Of a stretch of 64,000 nt of DNA, positions 19,801 through 30,732 are shown piece after piece (position 1 is the first letter of the stretch; each line of letters starts with the position of its first letter). The stretch comes from Cafeteria roenbergensis (Eukaryota > Sar > Bigyra > Bicosoecida > Cafeteriaceae). The stretch is taken from the NCBI GenBank assembly GCA_008330645.1, contig VLTN01000065.1:1-64000 (forward strand), in the 5' to 3' direction. The notes beneath the pieces are model-generated. The model was not told the DNA's origin, made no database searches, and saw only the letters and a list, made by a program, of their open reading frames with translations. The position numbers were made by a program, and so were the translations under genes.

Positions 19801-21720
19801 CGTGGCATCGTCCCCGGGGCGACGGCTTCCCGGGGAGGCGTTGGCCCACCGAACGCCGGTCACTCGCTGCGCTGCGTGGCGCGGCGCATCAGCTCTGTCG
19901 GCGGCCGCGAGGGACGCAGAGCCCTCGGCGGGGTCAGACGCGCTCCCCGCTGAGTGCCCGGCCGCTGCCACGAGGTCACTGTCCGCGCCCTCGTCGCAGT
20001 CGGTCGTTGAGTCCCCGGCGGGGGAGGACGCCCTGGCACGCTGCACCGACTTGCCGTCGTGACGGCGCCGCTGCTGTTGCAGCTCGCGGTCCATCTGCAG
20101 CTGGAAGCGGTCGCCAGCGGCGCTGCCAGTGCGCAGTCGACGGGCGAGTGCCGGGAGCGCCCCGCTGCTCGCAGCCGCGTGCGACTCCGGCGAGGGCGGG
20201 CGCCGCCGCCGCAGGGGCTGGGCGGTCAGAGCCGACCGCACGGACCCGCTGTCCCCAGACGCGTGGCAGCCACTCCCGCCGCCAGAGCCGCTGTGGGCCC
20301 ACCTCCCCGAAGACGACGCCGCGAGCGGCAGGGACACCAGCGCGGAGGGCCCCGCATCGACGTCCAGCCCGGCCGCATCGGCCGCGGAGACGTGCACCAG
20401 TGCTGCCCGGAAGCCCTCCCCGTCAGCATCTGTCGCTATAGCTGTAGCTGTAGCTGACACCGCAACTGCGGCGGGGGCAACGGCGGAGTCGGCCCTGGCG
20501 CGGGACCCAAGTCCGCCGGCTCCAGCGTCGCCACCTCCGTCTCCGCCCCCTGGATGCGAGTCTCGTCCTGTCTGCCCCGCCCGCCTGGGCGACTGCGCAG
20601 CGTCGGCGGGGCCCCGCTCCGTCCCTGCCTTGGCCCCTGACCCGTCGACGACGGCTCTGCCCGGCGTTGCTGGCGCCGCCGGCACGCTGTCGGTGGGCCG
20701 ACCGTGGAGCCCGTGGAATGCGCCCGGGGCTGCTGCGGTGACGGGATGGCCGGCCTCGGTCACCGGGGCGGGAACGAGGCCGAAGGGAGTGGTGGCACGG
20801 CCCAGCGACGCCCGCGGTGAGACTGCGCTGGCCCCGGAATGGCCCGCCCCTATCGGCGCAGCCTGTCCGCGTCCCTGGGGCACGGCCGGCGTGGTTGTCA
20901 CTACCACTGCCGCTGCCGCTACCGCCGCCGCGGCTGCGCCCATGGCCACGGACTTGTGCGACCCCGCAGAGGGCGAGCCGGCAACGCCCCAGCCGACGGA
21001 ATCGGGATGCGGATCGCCGCCCCCTTCGTCGAGCAGCTCCTCGGGGAGAGGGGGTGGGAAGAAGCGCAGGCAGGTGCTCGTGGCGCCGCCCGACATTCGC
21101 ACCTGCGCCGCGGAGCTGGGGCCTCTCGTGGCGTTGCGACTGGTTGCCCGCTCCGGAATCGCCGAGTGAGTGGACGCGCGGCCCACGCCCACCAGGGCGC
21201 GCTCCGGGGCCGCCTCCCGCTCCCCGCACTGGAGCTCCAGCCGCCTGAGCGAGGTGCACAACCAAAAGGACGAGGGAATGCACTGCAGCCTGTTGTGGCT
21301 GAGGTTGAGGGCGGCAAGCGCTGGCAGCGCCGTGAAGAGCTCGTCCGGGAGCCACCGGAGGCTGTTGTTGCTGAGGTCGAGCGTGGTGACCACTTCAATG
21401 CTCCAGCCCGCCCTGAGAGGGCGCGGCGGCGAGTCTCCGCCGACGCCTTCCGGCACCTCGGGCCGAGGGATTACCAACGCTGCCAGACTCGCGCCGGCCA
21501 CGACGACCTTTCGAACGGCAGCTACCCCTCGGGCTTCCGAGAGCGTCTGCAGCACGTCCGGGCGGGCATGCCTGCGGCGTCCAGGGGCGGGGAATGCGCG
21601 GGGGGGGGGCGCGCCAGGGCGGTCGCAAGCGCAACGAGGCACTCTCCGTCACAGCGAAGGTGGGTCACCGAGGCGCCCCGCACACGAGCCAGGGGGGGCA
21701 GTGCTCACCCATTCTTCCAT
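15307..21720 (-). CDS. leucine-rich-repeat dual-specificity phosphatase
   Basis: Exon 1 (21720-21709) encodes only MEEW. A GTGAGC intron of 162 bp leads to exon 2 (21546-15307), for 2083 residues. Leucine-rich repeats appear twice: near 21380-21240 (TLDLSNNSLRWLPDELF, LNLSHNRLQCIPSSF) and near 19230-19040 (VRLRLNRNQLRSLPAELADL, VDVEDNPLTRVP). The second set runs directly into a dual-specificity phosphatase: ILPGLYLGDARAARN, then IPIKDAPSE with the likely general acid D907. The signature VHCQAGASRSATIVIA has nucleophile C1667, followed by a normal C-terminal helix region ending near FEKTLYEHGLL. About 760 mostly disordered residues, including a poly-Gly run, lie between D907 and C1667, where about 30 is usual. 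All catalytic residues are present. The target, probably phosphoproteins, is unknown. The C-terminal 430 residues are Ser/Pro/Ala-rich. Confidence 0.85.
16836..16883 (-). repeat. (GCC)n trinucleotide run coding poly-Gly
   Basis: About 16 uninterrupted GCC/CCG units lie inside the phosphatase coding exon. On the coding strand they give a glycine run within the insertion that splits the catalytic domain. Such runs are prone to length change between strains. Confidence 0.9.
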
Positions 21721-21972
21721 GTCGCAACGCGACTGGACACGGTGAAGCCCGCGGCCATGGGGCCGCGCGCGACAGGACCCGGTCGGCGCTGTTCTGCGCG
21801 GCTCGCCTCCGCCAGTGCAGCTTTGGACTCCGAGCAGCAGAGCGTCGGCTTGTAACGGCAGCAGTTCCTTCGGCCGGCGGGCCCGCCGCAGCCGTCCGCA
21901 CCACCGCTGCCGCTGCACCGCGGCCAGGGTCCCGTGCTGCATGCCTGCTGGACGGAGCATCGCGCAGCAGCG
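21721..21972. promoter_or_regulatory. divergent promoter region, LRR-phosphatase / KDM8-like
   Basis: This gap of 252 bp lies between opposing ATG codons at 21720 (minus) and 21973 (plus). A shared promoter is inferred. No element was recognised. Confidence 0.4.
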
Positions 21973-23742
21973 ATGCCGCAGGCCGGCACGGGATCGGGCG
22001 CAGCGCTTGCGACAGATGCACTTGAGGTGCTGAAGCGCGTCGTTGCCGGCCGCGACGCAGCTGCTGCCCTGGGCCCGGCGGCGTTGCGGCTGGCCGCCCG
22101 AGCGTGCACAGCGTCCGCACTGGGGCCGCTGGTGCCGCCGGTGGAGCGGGCACTGGCTGCAGCCTGCGCCGCGCTCCACGACAGGCTGCACACGGGCTCG
22201 TGGCACCTCACGCACCCCGCCACGCGAAGCGCCTTCGCTGCCGCGTCCGCGATGCACGCTGCGTGGCTCTGGGCCGCGGGGCTCGAGGCGCATGCCCTGC
22301 GCGTGGGCGATGTCGGCCTGATGCTGGGCGGACCGGACGCCGTGCCGGGATTCCCCGAAGCCATGGACGCCCTCCACGCCCTCGTCTTGAGCGCCGGCCC
22401 CGGGGCTGCGAGTTGCGACAGTGCCCGCAGGAAGCGCCCCCGGTGCAGGTCGCTGCAGCCCGCGGAGCGGGGGCCCAAGCGAGTCGCTGCGGCCGCCGAG
22501 TTCGCTGTTGCGCCGGCAGCAGCAGTCCTCAGTGGCGCCGCCGCTCCGCCGCCAGAACCGGCGGACAGCGCGCGCTCCCCAGTGTGGCTCACTGGCGACG
22601 AGTACCTTGGGGCCAAGGCGCTCCGCGACGCGCTCGGCGCCGGGGCAGCGGAGGTGGATGTGATTGACGCAGGCGACGTGGCAGCAGGCTTCGAGCGCGG
22701 CTGGTACAGGCCAGGGCTGCCCGTTGTGATTGGCAGAGGGCTGTTGGAGCACTGGCCGGCACGGGGGGCTTGTGGGGCCGCTCGAAGCTGGCGAAACGGA
22801 AGGCGGCTGTGGCAGTGCCTGGCTGAGCGCTCCGTGCCCGTGGAGGTGGGGTCGTCGTACATGGCGGATGACTGGGGGCAGGGGCTTATGCGGGGAGGGG
22901 CGTTCCTTGAGGAGGCGTTTGAGTCGGTATGCGCCGCCCTGAGGGCAGGCGCGTTGCTGCGCAGCGGGGGCGCAGGGCCGGCTGGCCGCGGGGGCGGCAC
23001 CTCGGCGCACGACGGAGGCGGCGGGGACAGCGATGCTTGTGGCGACTGCGGGGGGGGGGCGTCGTCGCCTGCGGGCTGTGCCGATCCCCCGAGCCAAGCC
23101 GGAGCAGCGGCCCCAGCCAGCGGAGCGCCAGCTTGGCTGCCTGCCGGGGTTGGGTTTGCCGGCAGGCGGAGGACGCTGTACCTGGCGCAGCACCAGTTGC
23201 TGGACCAGATCCCGTCGTTGCGAGCGGACGTGAGCGTGCCGGAGCTGTGCTCGCTCTCAAGGCAGGACGATGCGCCCCGCGAGCCCCCACAAGCAGGCGG
23301 TACCAGCGACGCGCGTGGCGACTGTGCCTCTGGGTCAAACACCGAGCCCGGAGTGCCTGCCGCGGATTCCGAGGCCCGGACGGCCGGCGCATGCCAAGCA
23401 GCGGCGCCCAGGATCAACGTCTGGATTGGGCCAGCAGGAACGGTAAGCGACTTGCACACGGACCCAATGGATAACCTGCTGTGCCAGGTCGTGGGAAGCA
23501 AACGAGTGCTGCTGTTGGCGCCGGCCCAAGGGGCTCGATTGCAGGCGCACGAGGGGCCGATGGCCAACACGGCGACCGCTGACCCCGAAGCCGCGGAGGT
23601 CGCTGCCACGCTTGCGCAGCAGGGAGCGACGCTCCTTTCGGCCGTCGTCGGCCCTGGGGAGGTGCTCTTCATTCCCAAGGGCTGGTGGCACCACGTGCGG
23701 TCCCTGACCCCGAGCATCAGCTTGAGCTTCTGGTGGTCCTGA
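21973..23742 (+). CDS. JmjC-domain hydroxylase, KDM8/JMJD5-like
   Basis: Fe(II)/2-oxoglutarate-dependent oxygenase of the JMJD5 group; animal members hydroxylate arginyl residues on proteins. The first in-frame ATG is at 21973, giving 589 residues. The metal ligands are visible: H495 and D497 in SDLHTDPMDN, and H573 in IPKGWWHHVRSLTPS. The C-terminus ends SISLSFWWS, the JMJD5 hallmark. LLCQVVGSKRVLLLAP is the strand after the first ligands. The N-terminal 150 residues are helical, as in JMJD5. Gly/Ala-rich insertions, one with several Cys (about 22975-23090), interrupt the region before the jelly roll. No introns are needed. A TYW5-type relative is less likely given the length and ending. Confidence 0.88.
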   Translation: MPQAGTGSGAALATDALEVLKRVVAGRDAAAALGPAALRLAARACTASALGPLVPPVERALAAACAALHDRLHTGSWHLTHPATRSAFAAASAMHAAWLWAAGLEAHALRVGDVGLMLGGPDAVPGFPEAMDALHALVLSAGPGAASCDSARRKRPRCRSLQPAERGPKRVAAAAEFAVAPAAAVLSGAAAPPPEPADSARSPVWLTGDEYLGAKALRDALGAGAAEVDVIDAGDVAAGFERGWYRPGLPVVIGRGLLEHWPARGACGAARSWRNGRRLWQCLAERSVPVEVGSSYMADDWGQGLMRGGAFLEEAFESVCAALRAGALLRSGGAGPAGRGGGTSAHDGGGGDSDACGDCGGGASSPAGCADPPSQAGAAAPASGAPAWLPAGVGFAGRRRTLYLAQHQLLDQIPSLRADVSVPELCSLSRQDDAPREPPQAGGTSDARGDCASGSNTEPGVPAADSEARTAGACQAAAPRINVWIGPAGTVSDLHTDPMDNLLCQVVGSKRVLLLAPAQGARLQAHEGPMANTATADPEAAEVAATLAQQGATLLSAVVGPGEVLFIPKGWWHHVRSLTPSISLSFWWS

Positions 23743-23994
23743 CCGAGGCCGCGCAGCAACTCCTCGTGGCTGATTGCAAGCCCTCGCTCCCCTGTGTTCG
23801 AACGTGTTCACAACCTGGCGCTCGGCCGTGCAGCCGCAGCACCCCCCGCACGCCGAAATGCATCGCTCAAACTCGCGACTGGGGTCCGAATCAAGCCACC
23901 ACAACAGGCCAGGGAAGTTCGGCCCGCTGACTCAGAGTTGGGCAGAGTCGATCGCACTGCAGCCGGCCGCCAGCACACCCGACCGCTGCAGCGG
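23743..23994. other. intergenic, no gene seen
   Basis: This is a 252-bp gap between two plus-strand genes. It should carry the promoter of the protease gene. Nothing was recognised. Confidence 0.4.
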
Positions 23995-26900
23995 ATGGCC
24001 GAAGGCGACAGCAGCGAGGATGACAGGTGGAAATCCGTCATCGAGCGCGTCAAGCCTGCCATGGTGACGCTCCACGGGGAGTCGTTGCTCAACCCTGACG
24101 GGGGGGGCGCGTTTACCGGCATTGGCAGCGGATTTTGTGTGGACGCCGATCTGGGCCTGATCCTCACCAACCGGCACGTGGTCACCCGCGGGCCGACGAC
24201 CATCCTTGTTGAGTGGGGCAGCTCTCGCGAGGAGCAGCTCGGAAGCGTGAGCAAAGCAGGCGCCGCCGCTCCGACCTCCTGAAGCCCTGTCGCTGCCGGC
24301 AAAGGGCGCGCCCCGCCCACAGCGGCATGCCTCGGACCCAGCGCTCTCCTCGCGCCTTCCCGATGCCGTCTTGCGCCGCAGGTGGTGTTTGTGGACCCTG
24401 TGCACGACTTTGCCTTCGTGAGGTTTGACCCGGCAGGCTTGAAGCGAACCACGCCGCTGGCTCTTCCTCTCGACCCTGAGGGCGCTCAAGTCGGCGAGCA
24501 GATCCGGCTCATCGGGGCCGACGCCGGAGAGCGGCTTCAGGTGCTCCAGGGCACGATCTCGCGTGTGGACCGACCCCCTCCGGCGTACAACGCGCACCAG
24601 TATCGGTGAGCACATCGGAGACCGACACTCGCATCGCCGGCGCGTTTAGCCGAGCCTCCCTGCCCCCTGCCCGTGCTACCAGCACCCCCTAGCGTTCGCC
24701 CTGGCTCACGGCTGCCTGAGCCGTGCCGCTCGTTTCCTTTCCGAGCCTCGCCCTGCCGCTGCAGGGACTTCAACACGGAGTACATTTCTGCCGCCACCTC
24801 GAGCTCCGGGGGGTCCAGCGGCTCCCCCATCGTCAACGTGCACGGCCGGGCAGTCGCCCTCAACGCAGGGGGCGCCACCCACGCTGCGGGCGCCATGTTC
24901 CTGCCCCTCCATCGCGTACAGCGGGCGCTGGTGGCGATTCAGGGCGGGGCGCGCTTCGTCCCCAGGGGCGACCTCAACGCCCTGTGCACCCACGTGCTGG
25001 CCTCGGAGGCGGGAAGGCGGGGCGCCCCTGACTCCGTGCTCGGCGTGGTCGCATCTGCCACGTCATCCGGGCTGGTGCTCACGGTGGGCTCCCTGCTTCG
25101 CGGCGGAATGTCCTGCGACGAGACACGCACGGCCAAGGAGGCGCAGCGTGCGTGGGGCCTGCCCGTGGCCGTGACGGGGCGCCCTGCCTGGGCGGCAGAG
25201 GCGGCCAAGGAGGCCGTGGCAGAGGCCACCGACAGGCTTCAAGCGCAAGCCAGAGCGGCGGCGTCGGGCGCTGCTGCAACGGACGCGGCGGCCGCGGGGC
25301 CGGCCGGGCGGCGCGCCCCCGCCTGCGCGACAGAGCCAGCGGCGGCCACCCACGCCAGCACCCACCTCTGCGAGGGCGACATCCTGATGCGGGTGAACGG
25401 GGCCCCCTGCACCTCGCTGGTGCAGCTGGACAAAGCGCTCGACGATGCGATGGACGCCGCCGTGGAGGCCTTCGGGCCCCCGCCCACGGGGCAGGCTTTC
25501 TCCCCCCCGCCGGCCTCCGGGGCCGCAAGCCTCGAAGCTGCGTCTTCGAAGCCCTTCGCAACCGAGTGGGAGCGCGAAACCGCCGGCCACCCGGCTGTGT
25601 CGTCGGTCAACTGGTCCGTAGAGCGCATCGGGCCCGCCCCGCGCCCCGACAGCGCGACCAGCGCCGCCGCCCGCACGGTGCCCGCGGCGGCGCTGCCTCC
25701 CCCGGCTGGCTACATCACCCTGGACGTGTGGCGTCTCGGGGACGACGCCCCGGCGCCCGGCCGCTCCCGGGGGGCGGGCGGCAAAACGAAGTTGCCAGCC
25801 CAGGCCGCTGGCCGCGCTTCTGCCGACTTCGTGAGCGTTTCCAACGGCCGCGTGGTGCGCGTGACGCTGCCCGTGGCTTGCGCGTACAGCCTGCAGCCGC
25901 GCCGCCTGTTCGAGGCCGGCGGGTCCGTCTTGCAGACGCTGCCGCTCAGCCAGTGCTTTGCTATGGAGATCCCCCCCGGCACGCCCGTGGTCTCCAGCTC
26001 TGGCCACATGCTGGCCGGGGCGCTCGGGTCGCCCGGGAAGGGCATGCACGACGTGTTCCGCATCCTCAAGACTCTGGAAGGATCGCAAATCAAGTCGCTC
26101 GCCGACGCGACAGCGTCGCTCATCGGCATGGCCAACGGGCGGACGTTCTCCATGGGCCTGGTGGGCCTGATATCGCCCGACGCCCCGCCGATGTTGAACA
26201 GCTTCACCATGACACGACAAGTCGGCGCCTGCCGAATCCTCGCCTACTCCAGCCCCGACGCGCTGGGCGGGGGCGGGCCGGCATGCTTCGACGGCTGGCA
26301 CCAGTGCCGCCTCCCGCGAGAGAGGGCCCTGTCGGCAGCGGGCGTGGCCGCGCTCCGTCTGGCGCTGCGCGGGGAGGAGCTGCAGCGGACGGCGGGGGCT
26401 CTGCTCGACGGCGAGGCAGACTCCTCCTCCAAGTCGGATGCCGCGCCGGCGGCGCCCCAGGCACCTCCCGACCAGCGGGCGGCCGCGCAGGGGGCCGCCC
26501 CCGGCTCGCAGAGCCCGCAGGTCCCGGGCGGCGACAGCGTTCCCAGAGCCACGCTTGCGGACATTCAAAAGGCCGACGCGGAGCCGGAAACTCCGCTGGG
26601 CACAGCGCTGCGGCTGGCTGCCGAGGCGCTCCGGCACCCGCCGGCGCTGGCGATGGAGGCCATCGCCCGCCTCCTGCTCCCCGAGGCGATGCAGGCGGAC
26701 TCCGACGGGGCGGCCGGCGCCTCGGTCGGCGTTGCAGAAGGCAGCGGCGCCGACGCCGGAGGCAGGCGCGGAGAAGGCGGTGGGTCGGGCGGCTGCGGGC
26801 GGAGGCGGCGCAGGGGCGACGGCGGGTCCCGCAGCCGCCTCGGCGGGGTTCCCCTCAAGCTGCTCACCAAGGAGGAGGCGGACGCCAGGCGGGATGCCAA

Positions 26901-29900
26901 GCTGCTGCTTCGCCGCCGCCTTGGGTCGACTCACTCGGCCCGGGAGCTGCACCCCGTGGTGAGCCGCGCGTCGCTCTGCCTGCTCGAGGTCACGTGCTGC
27001 CCGCAGCTGCCTGTGGACGGCATCATCCAGTTTCGGACCTCGTTCCGGCACCCGGGCATGGGCGTGCTGGTGCACCGGCGGATGGGCCTGCTGCTGGTGT
27101 CAGCGGGCGAGGCGCCGGTCCTGTTCTGCCACGTCCTCGTGGGCCTGGGCCCCCTGCAGGTCCCCGGCAGGGTGGTCTTCGTGCACCCGGAGCAAGGGTG
27201 GGCAGTGGTGCAGGCTGACATCGCAGCCCAGCCGTGGGCGGACCTCGTGGTGGAGGCGGCTGTGAGCCGAACGGGCATGCCCGTGGACGGCGAGCGGGCC
27301 ATGATGGGCTCTGCGGAGTACCGCCCCACGGCAATGGGCGCCATTGCGGCCGCGGGCTTCGCCCGGAGCGTCGTGCAAGTTCTGCCGCTGGGCCTGCTGC
27401 TCGCCACACCCATCGACTGGACGCTGCAGCGGCTGGCCAGGTCGGCGCTGACCCTCAGCGGGGCCACGCCCCTCACCTCCAGCCGCGCCCCCACCAGCTC
27501 CTTCTTCGCCCTGGGGCAGCGCCAGTCGCGCCTCCAGCTGCGTGTGGTGCCGCACATCCGCGGCCCCTTCGCCCGGTCCACGACCAGCATGTCGGTGCCG
27601 TCCTTCCAGTGGGGCTCCTTCAGCGCCCCCCGCGTCGTATCCCTTGAGTCAGTGGCGGGCCCGCAGGGCGTCCTCGACAACCACGCCGCCGGCGCCTACT
27701 TCGACAACAGCGGCAGCCTAGTGGGCCTCTTTCTACCCAACGTCGGCAGCCGCTTCGCGCTCTCCAGCGACCTCTTCGCCGACGCGCTGCACCAGATCAT
27801 CCTCAGAATGGGCGCCGCGCCGCTCCTCCGCCCGCCTTCGGGTGCCCACGGCGGCCCTGCGCTCTCCCCCGAGCACGCAGGCACCATTGGTGGCGGCGGC
27901 GGCGACGACGACAACGACGACGACGGCATCGGCGAGGACGAGGTCAGCGCGCGCGCCCCACTGCACACCCGGGTGCCCGACCTGGAGCTTCGCAGCCTCG
28001 GGGTGGTCCTGGGCATCATGCCAGCCAGGGACGCCCTGGCCATCCTGCGTCTGCCGCGTGACGTCAGGCGCCGCCTGCTCCAGTCGGGCACTGCACGGTC
28101 GACCAACATCGTCAGCGTGACGTCGGCCTCGCGCGACCACGACGGCGCCGCGCCCATCCCGCCCGGGTGCTCCGGCCAAATGATCCCTGGCGAGAGCTGG
28201 GGCCGCCTCCGTGACGGCGACTGCATTCTCGACATCCTCCCCTCCCCCCCGGGTATCGAGGACGTCGACCCTGCCATCGAGTCGTGCTGCCAGGGCGCCA
28301 AGGGGGGCCTGAGCGTGCGCTGGAAGCCCGCTGCCTCGGGCGGCGCCGCCAGGCCGAGCGCCACCGACGTGCTGCTGCCCGTCTGGCTGGCGGAGCGACA
28401 CCACAGCGCGCTCGACAACAGGCACGTCGACGCTAGCACGGCGCAGCTGGCACCTCGACCGGTGCAAGAAGCCGTCCGCCGCTCCGAGCGCCGCCTGCAA
28501 GTCGACGGCGGCGCTGCGCCGCTTCGGCCCGTGTCCGCTGCAACGGCCCTTCGGCTGGCGGGGTTGGACCCCTGCCCCGCCCTTCCCGTGCCGGTGCACA
28601 GCGTCCGAGAGCTCGCCATCCGCGCGCAGCGGGCCCCCTTCCTGCGTCTCAGGATCCTGCGGGAGGGCCGCGTTGCCGTGGTGCGAGTGCCCACGCAGCC
28701 TGTCCTGCCCCGGGGCGCCGACGTGAAGGACGTCCTCGTCTGGTCCGGCCTCGTCCTCCACGACGCAGGCCTGCCCCTGCGGCGCACGGCCCAGCCGCCC
28801 ACCATCGTGCTCCCGGACCCAACGGGGGCCCACCCCCGCGGCGTTCCAGTCCCCTGCCGCCTCGTCATCGCCCGGACAATCCCGGGATCCTCGGCCTCCA
28901 GGCTCGGAGGCACGCCGCTTGCGTGGCTGACGGCCATCGGCGGAAAGCCCACTCCCGACGTCCGCACCGCCGCCCGCATCGTTGCGGCGCTGCCGGACAG
29001 GGAGGCCGTTCGCCTCGACAGCGTCAGCTGCGTGGGGGGCCAGCGGCACACCCACAGCGTCCGCCCCTGCAATTTCACCCACCCCCCGCAGCGCATGGTG
29101 CAGACGGCGCCTCACTTCGAGTGGGTCACGGTGCCCCTCACTGCCGAGGTGGCAGGGTCGGGCAGCCACCCCGCGCCGCTGGGAGAGGCCCGGTCCGCTG
29201 GCCCCAGCGCCGACCGGCTGGAGGCAGCGAGGGCGGCCCAGGCAGCAGTTGACGCCGCGGCGCGCGCGGCGAGCGAGGCGGCGGCACAGGCCAGCGTGGC
29301 CGTGCCCGGCCCGGCGGCCCGACCTGCACCGCAAGCCGGCGGAGACTCTGCTGCCGCGAGCGGCGGTGCAGACGCCTCGGCCGCGGCCGAGGGCGACGCC
29401 GAGGGTGAGGGCAAGGGCGATGGCGAGGTCGCCCCCGCCCTGGTGCGAATGAGCAGCTTGAGCTACGCGCCCTCGCCGACCTCGCACGCCGTGGCCGTGC
29501 GGGCGGGGCCGGGGGGTCTGCCAGCGGCGCGCAGCGGCGTCCGCTCCCTGCGGGAGGTGACCGTCGCGGACGTCGATCCCTCCCGGCAGCGGATCGTGGT
29601 GCTGCCCTGCGGGGGGGGCGGGTACCAGGTCCTGCTGGCCACCGGGCCGACGGCGTCGGCCGTGCACGCCGCGTGTCGCCTGCTGTCCTTGCCGCTGGTG
29701 GCGGTCGCCTCACAGGCGGGAGTTCGAGCGGCGCCTCCTGCCTGGCTGCTGCAGCAGGGCGAGGGGCTGGCGGACACATCGCACCTCTTCAAGGTGCGGC
29801 CCCGCCTCGTCGCGCGCGATGACGGGGCCGACTGGGAGCCAGACGCAGCGCGCGGCGACTGTGCCGACGACGACGCTGCCGCGGCCGCTGACTGGGCCGC

Positions 29901-30255
29901 GGAGGGCGGAACCCTCATGGTGGTGGGCGGCGTCTCCGTGGAGCAGGTCTCCCTGGTCGAGCCGCCGGCCGCGCCTCCCGCCCGCATGCGCAGCAGCGCT
30001 GCGCGTGAGCTTCAGGAGCTGTTCGAGCGTGCCCAGCGGCAGGCCTCTCCGGAGCAGCTGCGGGCAGTGTTCAGCTCCGTGGCGGTGTGCTGCACGGGGG
30101 CTGGAGCGGTGCTTGCCTGGTCGGGGCTGGTCTACGGGGCCTGGCTGCTGTCTGACAAGCACGCCACGACTCGCAGCGCGAAGCTGTGGCTCGTGAACAC
30201 TGCGCGCAGCGCGGCACTGTGGTTTGCGGACGAGGTGCGCGCGCTGACGGGGTGA
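23995..30255 (+). CDS. Nma111-type HtrA/DegP serine protease, double-length
   Basis: Exons are 23995-24246, 24382-24605 and 24765-30255. Both introns start GTGAGC, and the joins rebuild YRDFNTEYISAA. The product has 1988 residues, against about 1000 in yeast Nma111, a nuclear pro-apoptotic protease. The triad is complete: H61 in LTNRHVV, D93 in DPVHDFAFVRFDP, and S177 in SGGSSGSPIVN. The order of blocks after the protease domain follows Nma111: PDZ-like regions, then a second degenerate protease half (near 26950-27790, with GVLVHRRMGLLLVS and DLFADALHQIILRMG), then more PDZ-like sequence. The extra length is Ala/Gly-rich sequence within and between blocks. A hydrophobic segment near the C-terminus (30085-30150) could cross a membrane, which yeast Nma111 lacks. 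Confidence 0.88.
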
Positions 30256-30732
30256 GCGCCGCGTCGGGCCACCCGCGAGCATGCGCGCTTTGCGTGGGGA
30301 CAGCCGCCGAGACCCGCGCCATGCAAACGTTGTGCAGCGAGCCAGCGAGCCGCTTTCGCACCCCGCTCCCCTGTTCGGCGCGGGCGCGGCGGCGCAGTTG
30401 TTGCTCAAAGAAGCCGCACGCGACTTGAGCACCGAAGGCACGCGCAAGCCGGCACTTGCGCTGCCTGCGCACGAGCCGCGCTCGTCCGGGGGAGGTCGTT
30501 TGCGCTCCTCTCGCCCGGGCCTGCCGGGCGAGAACTTGCTGCGGGAAGCACGCCTGCGCCTTCGCCGGCAAGGCGCCGGAGCGGCGCGGAGCTCTGCCAG
30601 CGGCGTTGCACTGCAACCACAACCTCGCTGGTTGCGGAAAGTTCTGCCTCGCAACCGACCGAACCACACCCCGGCTTGGAAGCGTCGCTTCTGGCAAAGG
30701 ACCCCAGCAAGACTTCACAGCTCCCCCCACCA
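30256..30732. other. intergenic, no gene seen
   Basis: This 477-bp stretch lies between two plus-strand frames. The downstream frame is open from 30676 but has no ATG before 30733. No RNA gene or repeat was recognised. Confidence 0.45.

Noticed and set aside
21573-21642. Extending the phosphatase start upstream in the same frame
   Set aside because: The leftmost start there is GTG, not ATG, and a stop lies just upstream; a GTGAGC intron from the MEEW exon to 21546 keeps the frame.
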